Shown here: one piece after another, positions 56,007 through 64,000 of the stretch | Layout of the letters: every line of letters starts with the position of its first letter | Numbering within the stretch: the first letter of the stretch is position 1 | From: Thiomicrospira sp. XS5 | Lineage (GTDB): Bacteria; Pseudomonadota; Gammaproteobacteria; Thiomicrospirales; Thiomicrospiraceae | Direction of reading: 5' to 3' | NCBI RefSeq assembly: GCF_001507555.1 | Contig: NZ_LQBO01000001.1 | Span: forward strand, 992,001-1,056,000 | DNA: 64,000 nt | Notes under the pieces: generated by a model | The model's database searches: none | Told to the model about the DNA's origin: nothing | Seen by the model: the letters and a program-made list of their open reading frames with translations, nothing else | Translations under genes and position numbers: made by a program

Positions 56007-56810
56007 ATGTGGACTTATCCTGAAATTGATCCTGTTGCCCTCAGCCTGGGGCCTTTGCAAATTCATTGGTACGGACTGATGTACCTGTTCGGGTTTGCCT
56101 TCTTTTGGATTTACGGTTCGTTGCAAGCCCGTACCTCGCCAAACTGGAACAAAGACCTGGTCAGTGACTTCTTGTTTTACGGTGCCCTCGGGGTGATTCT
56201 CGGTGGACGTCTCGGCTACATTCTGTTTTATGATTTCGCGCACTATCTGCAACAGCCGTTGGACGTCTTTCAAGTCTGGAAAGGCGGCATGTCGTTCCAC
56301 GGTGGTATGCTGGGGGTGATTCTCGCGTCCTGGCTGTTCGCGCGCTATAAAATGAAAGTCTCCATTTTCGTGGTGTCGGATTTTGTGGTGCCAATGGTGC
56401 CGGTCGGACTGTTTTTTGGGCGAATCGGTAACTTTATCAATGGCGAACTCTGGGGGCGCACCACCGATTCCAATCTGGGAATGAAAGTCTATGACCCGGC
56501 GGTACAGCAAGTGGTCGCCAAGTATCCAACGCAATTATTGGAAGCGCTGCTGGAAGGGCTGGTGCTGTTCATTATTTTATGGGCTTATACCCGTCAACCA
56601 CGCCCGTTAGGGGCTGTGTCCGGTTTGTTCGTCGGTTTCTACGGATTGTTCCGTTTTTATGTGGAATTCTTCAGAATGCCCGATCCGCAACTCGGATACC
56701 TGCTGTGGGGTTGGGTGACGATGGGACAGATTTTGTCCCTGCCGATGATTCTGTTTGGATTCGGTTTGGCGGTTTGGGCCTATCGTCGCAGCCCGGTCGT
56801 TAGACCTTGA
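56007..56810 (+). CDS. lgt: Prolipoprotein diacylglyceryl transferase
   Basis: 267 aa with seven membrane segments. It attaches diacylglycerol to the lipobox cysteine of prolipoproteins, such as the lipoprotein hydrolase in this window. Family signature GRIGNFINGELWGR, plus the IHWYGLMY and SFHGGMLG histidine motifs, are present. It is first in lgt-thyA-folA (34-bp gap, then a 4-bp overlap). A CCAGGCCTGG copy (55886-55895) lies in its upstream region. Confidence 0.96.
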   Translation: MWTYPEIDPVALSLGPLQIHWYGLMYLFGFAFFWIYGSLQARTSPNWNKDLVSDFLFYGALGVILGGRLGYILFYDFAHYLQQPLDVFQVWKGGMSFHGGMLGVILASWLFARYKMKVSIFVVSDFVVPMVPVGLFFGRIGNFINGELWGRTTDSNLGMKVYDPAVQQVVAKYPTQLLEALLEGLVLFIILWAYTRQPRPLGAVSGLFVGFYGLFRFYVEFFRMPDPQLGYLLWGWVTMGQILSLPMILFGFGLAVWAYRRSPVVRP

Positions 56811-56844
56811 ACGGCGTAAATAATATTAAGTAAATGAGGTAAGC

Positions 56845-57678
56845 ATGAAACAGTATCTGGAATTGTTGAAACACATCACTGAAAACGGTGTACAGAAAGG
56901 CGACCGGACCGGCACCGGAACGCGTTCGGTGTTTGGCTATCAGATGCGTTTCAATCTGCAGGACGGCTTTCCGATGGTGACCACCAAGAAGCTACACCTA
57001 AAGTCCATTATTTATGAACTGCTGTGGTTTCTGAAAGGGGACACCAATAATACCTATCTGAAAGAACACGGTGTGCGTATCTGGGACGAGTGGGCGACCG
57101 AAAACGGGGATTTAGGACCGATTTACGGTAAGCAGTGGGTGGCTTGGGAAAAGCCCAACGGCGAGACCATTAACCAGATTGCGGAAGTCATCGAAACGTT
57201 GAAAAATAATCCAAATAGCCGCCGTATGTTGGTGTCGGCCTGGAACCCGGCGGATTTGCCGGATGAGTCCATGAGCCCGCAGGAAAACGTCCAGCAAGGA
57301 CGAATGGCTTTGGCCACCTGTCATGCGTTTTTCCAGTTTTACGTCGCAGATGGCAAGCTGTCCTGCCAGTTATATCAGCGCAGTGCCGATACCTTTTTGG
57401 GCGTGCCGTTCAATATTGCCAGCTATGCCTTGTTGACGCACATGATTGCGCAGCAGACGGATCTGGAGGTGGGTGATTTTGTCTGGACCGGAGGGGATGT
57501 GCATCTTTATAACAACACCTTGGAACAGGCGGAATTGCAGATGGCTCGTAGGCCTTATGCGCTGCCGAAACTGGTCATCAAACGCCGCCCCGAATCGATT
57601 TTCGATTACGAATTCGAGGATTTCGACGTGGAGGGGTATGAATCGCACCCGCACATCAAGGCCGAGGTGTCGGTATGA
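56845..57678 (+). CDS. thyA: Thymidylate synthase
   Basis: 277 aa, slightly longer than E. coli ThyA (264). It methylates dUMP to dTMP with methylene-tetrahydrofolate. The catalytic cysteine is C159 in [11 protein letters not shown] (most relatives have PC rather than TC). [19 protein letters not shown] follows. The extra length includes about ten residues before the catalytic loop ([10 protein letters not shown]). The start has a GAGGTAAG ribosome site. It overlaps folA by 4 bp, coupling dTMP synthesis to folate reduction. Confidence 0.96.
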   Translation: MKQYLELLKHITENGVQKGDRTGTGTRSVFGYQMRFNLQDGFPMVTTKKLHLKSIIYELLWFLKGDTNNTYLKEHGVRIWDEWATENGDLGPIYGKQWVAWEKPNGETINQIAEVIETLKNNPNSRRMLVSAWNPADLPDESMSPQENVQQGRMALATCHAFFQFYVADGKLSCQLYQRSADTFLGVPFNIASYALLTHMIAQQTDLEVGDFVWTGGDVHLYNNTLEQAELQMARRPYALPKLVIKRRPESIFDYEFEDFDVEGYESHPHIKAEVSV

Positions 57679-58193
57679 TGCTTGCTGATGACTTGAAAGG
57701 ATTGAATATTTCCTTGATTGCGGCGATGGATCGAAACTTGGCCATTGGTGCCGATAATCAAATGCCGTGGCATTTGCCGGATGATTTGAAGTTTTTTAAA
57801 GCCAATACGCTGGATAAACCCGTGATTATGGGGCGCAAGACTTTTGAATCCATCGGCTCGAAACCGCTTCCAAAACGGCGTAATTTGGTCATCAGTCGTC
57901 GGACCGATTTTGCGGCACCGGGAGCAGAAGTATTTGACTCGCTGGAAACGGCTGTGCGCAGTTGTTCGGATGCGGCTGAGATTATTATTATGGGCGGCGG
58001 TGAGTTGTATCGGCAAATGTTGCCTTATGCCAATAAGCTTTATGTCACCTTGGTGGATGCAGAGGTGTCGGGAGATACGCATTTTCCGCAATGGTCTGCG
58101 CAGGAATGGCGCGAAGTGAGTCGCGAAAAACATCCACAAGACGAACGTCATGCGTTTGCCTTTGAATTTGTGGTTCTGGAGCGGATCAAATAA
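57675..58193 (+). CDS. folA: Dihydrofolate reductase
   Basis: 172 aa. It regenerates tetrahydrofolate consumed by ThyA, using NADPH. Motifs [16 protein letters not shown] (substrate Asp in the D-D-L helix), [10 protein letters not shown] and IMGGGELY are present. The ATG overlaps the thyA stop. Confidence 0.95.
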   Translation: MMLADDLKGLNISLIAAMDRNLAIGADNQMPWHLPDDLKFFKANTLDKPVIMGRKTFESIGSKPLPKRRNLVISRRTDFAAPGAEVFDSLETAVRSCSDAAEIIIMGGGELYRQMLPYANKLYVTLVDAEVSGDTHFPQWSAQEWREVSREKHPQDERHAFAFEFVVLERIK

Positions 58194-58348
58194 GTAATTG
58201 GTTCTATAAGCGCTCCCCCAGCCGTCCATAAGGAAAATCAATCCTGTAGGGGGTTATCTTTCTATAGAATGACCCCATTAAAAAATCCTTACTTCCCTGC
58301 ATCAGTGGTGCAGACGGAGAGAAACCTACAGAGTGGATTGAATAAGAA

Positions 58349-60814
58349 ATGGGAATTAAAACTAGAATGTTCATCGGCATTTTCGGTGCCGTGCTTTTCT
58401 TACTGGCCTCAAACCTGGTGGCGCAGTATGTCTTCGGGGAAACCTCCAAAACCATCAATCAAATCGTCAACGTCAATGAAGTGAAGGTGGCGTTGTTGAA
58501 TCGCCTGAAAAACTTGGCCGACGAACGGGCGATTTTGTCGCGGGATTTGGTGGTGTCAGAAAATGAAGAATTAATTCAAACCTCACGTGCGCGCTTGACG
58601 GAAACCGCCAATGAAATCGCCGAAGTCTTTGACGCGCTGGAAAAAGCCAATCTCGACCCGAAAGAACAAGCCTATTTCGATGCCATTCGCCAAAACGTTG
58701 TCTCCGCCAATACCGCGTTCGGTAGTTTTATGGTGATGGTCGACGAAGGGTTTGTTGAAGATGCGGTGGATATCTTAGTCGGGGAATTCGGTTCCAAATA
58801 CCAAGCCTTTTCAGACATCGTGTCCGAATTCAAAGTGTATGAAGAGAATAAAAACAAAGCCTCCGTGAACAACTTGGCCGAGCAGGAATCTTTTGGCACC
58901 ACCTTGCTTTGGATTGTGTTGATTGCCAGTGTGGTGATTTTCTCCATTGCCGGCATTGTTGTGGCGCGTAGCTTTATGAATCCGATTAATGCCATGCGCG
59001 AAACCATGGCGAAAATCATTGAAACGGGTGAGCTGAACCACCGTGTTCAGGTCTATTCTAAGGATGAACTCGGCGAAACGGCGCATTCGATTAATGATTT
59101 GCTTAAAACCATCCACGATGCGATTGACGATGTGAACAGCGTCATGCATGAAGTGTCGCATGGCTCCTTCCATCGAAAAATCGAGCACGAATATCAAGGC
59201 GATTTTATGACCTTGAAGCAAGGCGTCAACGAGTCGGTCGTACAAATTCATAATATGGTTCAGATGCTGCGAGATACCGCCGCCAATTTGCGAAATGGGG
59301 TTTTAAAATCAGTCAAATCCAGTGATGTGGAACTCAGTGGCGATTATGCCAGTGTGATGGGGGACTTGGAAATCTCCATGAATCAAATGGCCGAGACGGT
59401 GAATGATATTTCCGTGACGCTGGGCGCTTTGTCACACGGGGACTTCTCAAAACGGGTGGAAACCGATGCGCGCGGAGAGTTTAGCGTTCTGAAAGATGCG
59501 ATTAATACCACCGTTGAAGGGCTGGAAGCCTTTGTGGAAGAAGTGGCAGTGGTTCAGACGCGGATCAGCGAAGGCGATTTGACGAACCAGGTGTCCGGGC
59601 ATTACCAAGGCAAGATGGCCGTTTTAAAAGACAGTTTGAACAGCTCAACGCGGAACATGTCGGAAATGATTGGTAAAGTCGGTGAAGTGACGCGCTTGGT
59701 CGCGGACGAATCACGCAGTATCGCGGACGGCAGTGAGTCCATTTCCACACGCATTCAGCAGCAGACGGTTTCTCTGGAACGCACCTCCACGCAAATGATG
59801 CAAATGACCAATACGGTTCGTAATAACGCCGACAGTGCCAATAACGCCAACCACATGACGCAGGAAGCGCAAGAGAAGCTGGAAAACGGCGTGGCTATTA
59901 TGCAAAAGGCGTTGCAGTCAATGGACGAGATGAGCGAAGCCAGTCAGAAAATTAATGACATCATCACCTTAATTGACGGCATTGCATTCCAGACGAATTT
60001 GTTGGCGTTGAATGCGGCGGTGGAAGCCGCGCGAGCGGGTGAGCACGGCCGTGGCTTTGCGGTGGTGGCCGGAGAGGTGCGTAATTTGGCTGGCAAGTCG
60101 GCCGATGCCGCTTCGGAAATTAAAAAACTGATTGAAAACTCGGTGAGCATCAGTGAGCAAAGTGGTGATTATGTCCGTCAAACCAGTGAGGCCTTGACGC
60201 ACATTAATACCTCGATGGGCGATATTTCCACCATGATTTCGACCATTGCCAAGGCGAGTAACGAGCAAGCCGAAGGCATTGATAACGTGAGCCAAGCGAT
60301 CAGCGAAATGGATACCACCACTCAGCAGAACGCCGGGCTGGTTGAAGAGGCCGCGGCCGGCAGTCAGGACCTGCTGCAGCAATCGTCCGATTTGCTGGGA
60401 TTGGTCAGTGAATTCAAAGTGGATCACACGGTGTTGGAACGGGTGCACCGGTTGCAGCAGTCGGCCACGGCACAAGAGTTTGACAAGATGGTTCAGGCGC
60501 ATTTAGCCTGGAAGGCGAAAATTCGTGGCTTTGTCGATGGTATGGATATCGGTGTCACGTATGAAACCGCCACCGACCATACGGCTTGCGTGCTTGGAAA
60601 GTGGTATTACGGTGAAGGTCAGGCTTATGCTGAACTGCCGCTGATGCAAGAACTCGGTAAAGAGCATGAGGAAATGCACCAAGGCATTAAAAAGGTCATG
60701 GATGCCAAGGAGATTGGTGATACCGAGATGGTGGAAGTGGGCTTGGCGCAAGTGGACGATAAGTCTGAAAAAGTCGTGGCGATCTTGCACCAGTTAATGG
60801 ATGAGGTGGCCTAA
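58349..60814 (+). CDS. Chemoreceptor with CZB zinc-binding domain
   Basis: 821 aa. Membrane segment at about 8-30, a four-helix-bundle-like periplasmic sensor (about 35-180), second membrane segment (about 187-208), HAMP region repeated over about 210-440, then the signalling domain with [20 protein letters not shown]. The C-terminal CZB domain (about 715-820) carries [16 protein letters not shown] and HEEMH, the His/Cys zinc ligands. CZB domains are reported to sense zinc or hypochlorous acid. Its stop lies 10 bp from the convergent znuB gene. Confidence 0.92.
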   Translation: MGIKTRMFIGIFGAVLFLLASNLVAQYVFGETSKTINQIVNVNEVKVALLNRLKNLADERAILSRDLVVSENEELIQTSRARLTETANEIAEVFDALEKANLDPKEQAYFDAIRQNVVSANTAFGSFMVMVDEGFVEDAVDILVGEFGSKYQAFSDIVSEFKVYEENKNKASVNNLAEQESFGTTLLWIVLIASVVIFSIAGIVVARSFMNPINAMRETMAKIIETGELNHRVQVYSKDELGETAHSINDLLKTIHDAIDDVNSVMHEVSHGSFHRKIEHEYQGDFMTLKQGVNESVVQIHNMVQMLRDTAANLRNGVLKSVKSSDVELSGDYASVMGDLEISMNQMAETVNDISVTLGALSHGDFSKRVETDARGEFSVLKDAINTTVEGLEAFVEEVAVVQTRISEGDLTNQVSGHYQGKMAVLKDSLNSSTRNMSEMIGKVGEVTRLVADESRSIADGSESISTRIQQQTVSLERTSTQMMQMTNTVRNNADSANNANHMTQEAQEKLENGVAIMQKALQSMDEMSEASQKINDIITLIDGIAFQTNLLALNAAVEAARAGEHGRGFAVVAGEVRNLAGKSADAASEIKKLIENSVSISEQSGDYVRQTSEALTHINTSMGDISTMISTIAKASNEQAEGIDNVSQAISEMDTTTQQNAGLVEEAAAGSQDLLQQSSDLLGLVSEFKVDHTVLERVHRLQQSATAQEFDKMVQAHLAWKAKIRGFVDGMDIGVTYETATDHTACVLGKWYYGEGQAYAELPLMQELGKEHEEMHQGIKKVMDAKEIGDTEMVEVGLAQVDDKSEKVVAILHQLMDEVA

Positions 60815-60824
60815 TTGACCCGGT

Positions 60825-61631
60825 TTAGGCCGGTTCTTTACGGAGTAAGCTGAACAAGAAAATCACAGTGGCCACCGCGACAATGCTGGGGCCGGTGGGT
60901 AAGTCGATGATCAGTGATGCCAGTAGCCCCAGTAAAACCGACAGAAAGCCGATTAAAATGCTGATGCCAAGCATTTGTTCTGGGGACTGCGCAAACTTTC
61001 TGGCGGCGGCGGCCGGCACTATCAGAAGAGACGTAATCAATAGCACGCCGACAATTTTCATCGCAACCGCGATAATCAACGCCAATAACAATACATAATA
61101 CAATTGTACCTTCCGGATCGGGACGCCTTCGATTTGCGCCAGCTCTGGATTCAAGGTAACGTTCAAAAGGTCTTGCCAGTGCAGTTTGAAGAACAGCGCG
61201 ACCAATCCGCCTAACAGCACGATGAACACGACATCCAGTCGTTCGATACTCAAAATATCCCCAAACAAATACGTCAGAATATCGATTTGGATATCGGTTT
61301 GAAAGCTTAATAATATCAGTCCGATGGCCAATGAACTGTGCGCCAGGATACCCAGCAAGGTGTCGGATGATAAGGTGGTTTTTTCTTTGATGATCTGTAC
61401 GCTGATGGCGACGAGCAGTGAAATGAGAATAACGGCAAAGGTTAGGTTGATTTCCAGTAACAGCCCAAAACTTACGCCGAGGAGTGCGGAGTGAGCTAAA
61501 GCCGCGCCGAAATAGGATTGTTTTTGCCAGACCATGAACACACCGAGAGGCGCTGCGATGAGGGCAATCAGCAAACCGCCGGTTAAGGCGAGAACTAAAA
61601 AAAGTGGCGGATCGAGAAGCAAATCGGTCAT
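60825..61631 (-). CDS. znuB: Zinc ABC transporter permease
   Basis: 268 aa from the ATG at 61629-61631, which overlaps the znuC stop as ATGA; the frame extends 18 codons further but inside znuC. Seven to eight membrane segments of the ABC-3 (ZnuB/MntB) family, with the coupling region near DTLLGILAHSSLAIGL. It forms the inner-membrane channel for Zn(II). Mn or Fe relatives are similar, but the His-rich ZnuA partner favours zinc. Confidence 0.92.
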   Translation of the reverse strand: MTDLLLDPPLFLVLALTGGLLIALIAAPLGVFMVWQKQSYFGAALAHSALLGVSFGLLLEINLTFAVILISLLVAISVQIIKEKTTLSSDTLLGILAHSSLAIGLILLSFQTDIQIDILTYLFGDILSIERLDVVFIVLLGGLVALFFKLHWQDLLNVTLNPELAQIEGVPIRKVQLYYVLLLALIIAVAMKIVGVLLITSLLIVPAAAARKFAQSPEQMLGISILIGFLSVLLGLLASLIIDLPTGPSIVAVATVIFLFSLLRKEPA

Positions 61632-62404
61632 GGTTGGGTGGGCCTGTCGTCTGGTGTCTGGGGCTGGCCGTGTGTATGTTGACACTGGCTTGGATCGTGA
61701 TGGTGTTCGTACACCGCCACCTCTTCAAATCCTTCGCCGAAGAGCGCCTGGAAAGCCGGGCTTTCCGAAACGGTTTGCGGGTGGCCTGAACAACAAACGT
61801 GCTGATTGAGGCAGATCACGCGATTGGTGTTGCGCATCACGATGTGCAAATCGTGACTGACCATCAGAATGCCGCACCCGTACTTTTGTCGAATGTCTTC
61901 AATGTACTGATACAATTCGGTTTGGCCCTGCAAATCCACGCCTTGAACCGGTTCGTCCAATACCAGTAATTCCGGCGACCGTAACAATGAACGCGCTAAC
62001 AAAATGCGTTGCATTTCTCCACCCGAGACCTGTTGAATGGGCTGGGTCAGTAACGGTTCCAACTTCAAGTCGTTGATGATTTCGTTAAGCTCTGTGGTAT
62101 CATTCGCTTTTTTGGGCAGCCCCAACTGCAAAAAACGCAAAACCGTCAACGGCAGGGATGCATCCACCTGAATTTTTTGCGGCATGAAGCCGACACGCAA
62201 CCCCGGTTTACGTTTAACGTCTCCGGAGGTCGGTTGAATCAGGTTCAATAAAATTTTGAGCAGGGTCGACTTGCCCGCACCGTTCGGACCGATCAGCGTG
62301 ATGATTTCATTGGCGTGCAGCTCCAAGGAAATGTCGTTCAGGACATTTTTGGTACCGTAGGCATGACAAATGTGTCGGGCGGTAATTAGCGGTTCGTTAT
62401 TCAT
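61628..62404 (-). CDS. znuC: Zinc ABC transporter ATP-binding protein
   Basis: 258 aa. Walker A GPNGAGKST (about 38-46), signature VSGGEMQRILLARSLL, Walker B LLVLDEPVQGVD. The C-terminus is rich in histidine (EHHHDPSQCQHTHG), which may bind zinc and is a known trait of ZnuC. It is divergent from znuA and coupled to znuB. Confidence 0.93.
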   Translation of the reverse strand: MNNEPLITARHICHAYGTKNVLNDISLELHANEIITLIGPNGAGKSTLLKILLNLIQPTSGDVKRKPGLRVGFMPQKIQVDASLPLTVLRFLQLGLPKKANDTTELNEIINDLKLEPLLTQPIQQVSGGEMQRILLARSLLRSPELLVLDEPVQGVDLQGQTELYQYIEDIRQKYGCGILMVSHDLHIVMRNTNRVICLNQHVCCSGHPQTVSESPAFQALFGEGFEEVAVYEHHHDPSQCQHTHGQPQTPDDRPTQP

Positions 62405-62508
62405 GATGCTTTATTCTAATTCATGAGCGGAAAAATAGGGCGGACTTTTTTACAGGATTCGGCAAGGGCGTCGGGCGTCATCAATTAAGAGAATCATAAG
62501 GAGTTTCA

Positions 62509-63468
62509 GTGAAAGTACTGATGTTTGTTTTGACCGGGTTGGTGAGCTGGCAAGCTCACGCTCTGCAGGTAACGGTCACCATTCCACCGCTGGCGGCCAT
62601 GGTGAAACCCTATTTATCCGGGGATGATACCTTGACCGTTCTATTGTCGCCGGGGGCGTCACCGCACGGTTTTCAATTTCGTCCATCGCATTTAACTGCC
62701 TTGAATGAAGCGGATTTGATTTTAACGGTCGGCTCCGGTGTGGATCGCTGGGCGGATAAACCGATTCGACAAATCATGGCCGAAAAAGAGACTTCTTCCG
62801 GTGAAACCCTACCGGTGTGGGTGGTGATGCAAAAACAACCAGGCCTGGTTGTTTTGCCGAAACGGGCGACGACGGGGTCGGCTCATTCGGCCTCGCATGA
62901 TCATGAACATCACGAAGATGAGGCTGAAACTGAAACAAGCGGTGAATCGGTGGCGCCACTTAAAATGGATGGTCACACCTGGTTGTCGGTGCATAACGCC
63001 GGTTTAATGATTGAAGCCATTGGCGTGGCCATGGCTTCCTTAAAGCCGGAAGCCACTGAACAAATACGGGCTCAGCAACAGGCTAACCTGGCGGATATCA
63101 TGGCCGCCGATCAAACCATTCGAGCGCAATTGGAGCCGGTGGAAGAGGTGCCTTACTTGGTATTGCACGATGCGTTTCAGTATTTTGAAAAACGCTATCA
63201 CTTGAATAACCAAGGTGCAATTCAGGTGTCGGCGGAGGTGAAGCCGAGTGTGAAGCGGGTGTTGATGTTACGTCAACGCATTGAGCAGGATGGTATTCGC
63301 TGTGTGTTCAAAGAGCCGCAGTTTTCGGATAAGCAACTGCGTTACATTACGCGTGGTCTGGATGTCAAAATCGGTGAGCTGGACCCGTTGGGACGCAATC
63401 AATCACATCAATCCTACCCGGAATTTATTCAAGGTCTGGCGGCGCAATACCGAGCCTGTTTGGAGTGA
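62509..63468 (+). CDS. znuA: Zinc-binding periplasmic protein
   Basis: 319 aa, starting with GTG at 62509 behind AAGGAG. Signal peptide of about 18 residues ending QAHA. Family A-1 metal-binding protein: the first ligand His is in SPHGFQFRPSH, with a histidine/acid-rich loop HSASHDHEHHEDEAE (about 125-139), HTWLSVHNAG, and HDAFQYFEKRY. It delivers Zn to ZnuBC. A perfect 24-bp palindrome centred on CCAGGCCTGG (62832-62855) lies in the coding sequence. I could not see a Zur box in the 104-bp divergent gap to znuC. Confidence 0.93.
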   Translation: MKVLMFVLTGLVSWQAHALQVTVTIPPLAAMVKPYLSGDDTLTVLLSPGASPHGFQFRPSHLTALNEADLILTVGSGVDRWADKPIRQIMAEKETSSGETLPVWVVMQKQPGLVVLPKRATTGSAHSASHDHEHHEDEAETETSGESVAPLKMDGHTWLSVHNAGLMIEAIGVAMASLKPEATEQIRAQQQANLADIMAADQTIRAQLEPVEEVPYLVLHDAFQYFEKRYHLNNQGAIQVSAEVKPSVKRVLMLRQRIEQDGIRCVFKEPQFSDKQLRYITRGLDVKIGELDPLGRNQSHQSYPEFIQGLAAQYRACLE

Positions 63469-63474
63469 TTTTGG

Positions 63475-64000
63475 ATGACGGACGCTATTCGGTTGATTGG
63501 TTTGCCAGGCAGTGGCAAAACCCGTTTTAAAAATGCGTTTCAAGCGGCTTTCCCCGAGGCTCTCATTGAAGAGGTGTCGACGGAAGACGCGCTGATACCG
63601 ACGTCACAGGCACAGCGTACTTGGTGTTTGATCGATGCTCGTCATCTGGTCGGCGATGATGAGGCGCAGGCCTGGTTAAAAGCCATGTTGCAAACGGCCA
63701 CCGGGGTGGTGTTCAGCTTTATGGACGCCGCCGATATGACGGTGCAGTCCCAATGGCAGGCCTGGCTAAAATCGGCTTTGCCACAGCCTTTGCCACGCTA
63801 TCGCTGGTTCAGTCATGCAGCATTGGGCGATTGGAACTGGCATGAATTTGATACGCCGGCGATCATTCCGTCAGTGGATTATTCGGCACCATCTCTGGAA
63901 AGCCTTTGTTTTGAATTTGATGGTGAGAGCCGTGCCTTAAATCTCGAACACCTCTTGTTTGGTTTGGATACGATGAAGCAGAATCTTGGCGCGCGGCTAT
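63475..64000 (+). CDS. Degenerate COG0523/CobW-like P-loop protein, partial
   Basis: About 175 codons are present before the right edge. It starts with ATG at 63475, 6 bp after znuA, with GGAG upstream, so it is in the znuA transcript. A P-loop LIGLPGSGKT lies at the N-terminus. CVCC/CxCC metal motifs and the NKxD guanine motif of normal COG0523 GTPases are absent in the visible part. A C-terminal region from about 145 resembles the start of the CobW C-terminal domain. It may be a shortened zinc metallochaperone relative; the assignment is tentative. Two near copies of the palindrome (63666, 63756) encode Gln-Ala-Trp. Confidence 0.55.
   Translation, partial: MTDAIRLIGLPGSGKTRFKNAFQAAFPEALIEEVSTEDALIPTSQAQRTWCLIDARHLVGDDEAQAWLKAMLQTATGVVFSFMDAADMTVQSQWQAWLKSALPQPLPRYRWFSHAALGDWNWHEFDTPAIIPSVDYSAPSLESLCFEFDGESRALNLEHLLFGLDTMKQNLGARL

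Noticed and set aside
62405-62508. Zur operator between znuC and znuA
   Set aside because: The divergent gap shows no AT-rich dyad like the known Zur consensus; regulation by Zur is likely but not visible.

Overview
The window is a 64 kb piece of a gammaproteobacterial chromosome. It has Gram-negative envelope genes (lgt, mraY, a dcw cluster with the meso-DAP type MurE), an E. coli-like RNase P RNA, a tesA/ybbAP divergon, and the long forms of PstC and PstA seen in marine gammaproteobacteria. It is also rich in chemoreceptors and c-di-GMP proteins. The mix suggests a motile aquatic chemolithotroph of the Thiomicrospira/Hydrogenovibrio group. That placement is an inference from gene content and recall, not from a database search. 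No insertion sequence, CRISPR array or prophage is visible.

Layout: (1) 1-4.8 kb, amino-acid and nitrogen genes: argF (cut by the window edge) and argD on the minus strand, ilvE plus a small zinc-finger protein on the plus strand, and glnA on the minus strand. (2) 5.3-16.1 kb, a phosphate regulon: pstC-pstA-pstB, phoU, phoB, phoR, a convergent pit, then pstS behind a clear Pho box. A 164-bp imperfect palindrome lies between pstB and phoU. (3) 16.1-23.7 kb: a ferredoxin, a one-domain voltage-gated cation channel, a polytopic membrane protein with a structured mRNA leader, a secreted DsrE-like protein, a BolA protein, and tesA divergent from ybbA-ybbP. (4) 23.7-25.5 kb: tRNA-Pro(GGG) followed by an AT-rich insert with one orphan gene and decayed sequence. 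(5) 25.5-39 kb, signalling: a GGDEF diguanylate cyclase, an Aer-like PAS chemoreceptor with a zinc-binding CZB domain, a soluble two-PAS chemoreceptor like BdlA, and a PilZ-HDOD protein, interspersed with a BFD-type ferredoxin, a phosphoesterase, HrpB helicase and a lipoprotein hydrolase. (6) 39.3-52.7 kb: rnpB and then the division and cell-wall (dcw) cluster mraZ-rsmH-ftsZ-ftsL-ftsI-murE-murF-mraY-murD-ftsW-murG. (7) 52.7-64 kb: a short-chain dehydrogenase, a chemoreceptor, lgt-thyA-folA, a CZB chemoreceptor, the zinc importer znuCB and znuA, and the start of a degenerate COG0523/CobW-like protein.

The most unusual signal is not a gene. The 10-base palindrome CCAGGCCTGG occurs 18 times exactly in 64 kb, where well under one copy is expected by chance. 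Half of the copies are in the small intergenic fraction, usually with A-rich sequence on the left and T-rich on the right. The coding copies use only two of the three reading frames (Gln-Ala-Trp or Pro-Gly-Leu). It behaves like a highly iterated palindrome or an uptake/recognition sequence of this lineage. Other points worth attention are ftsZ placed between rsmH and ftsL in a dcw cluster lacking murC to ftsA, four GTGG-type MraZ boxes in exact 10-bp phase over the mraZ promoter, an acidic cation-channel selectivity filter, a two-hairpin leader before an unusual membrane protein, and a zinc-linked neighbourhood (CZB chemoreceptor, znuABC, COG0523-like protein).
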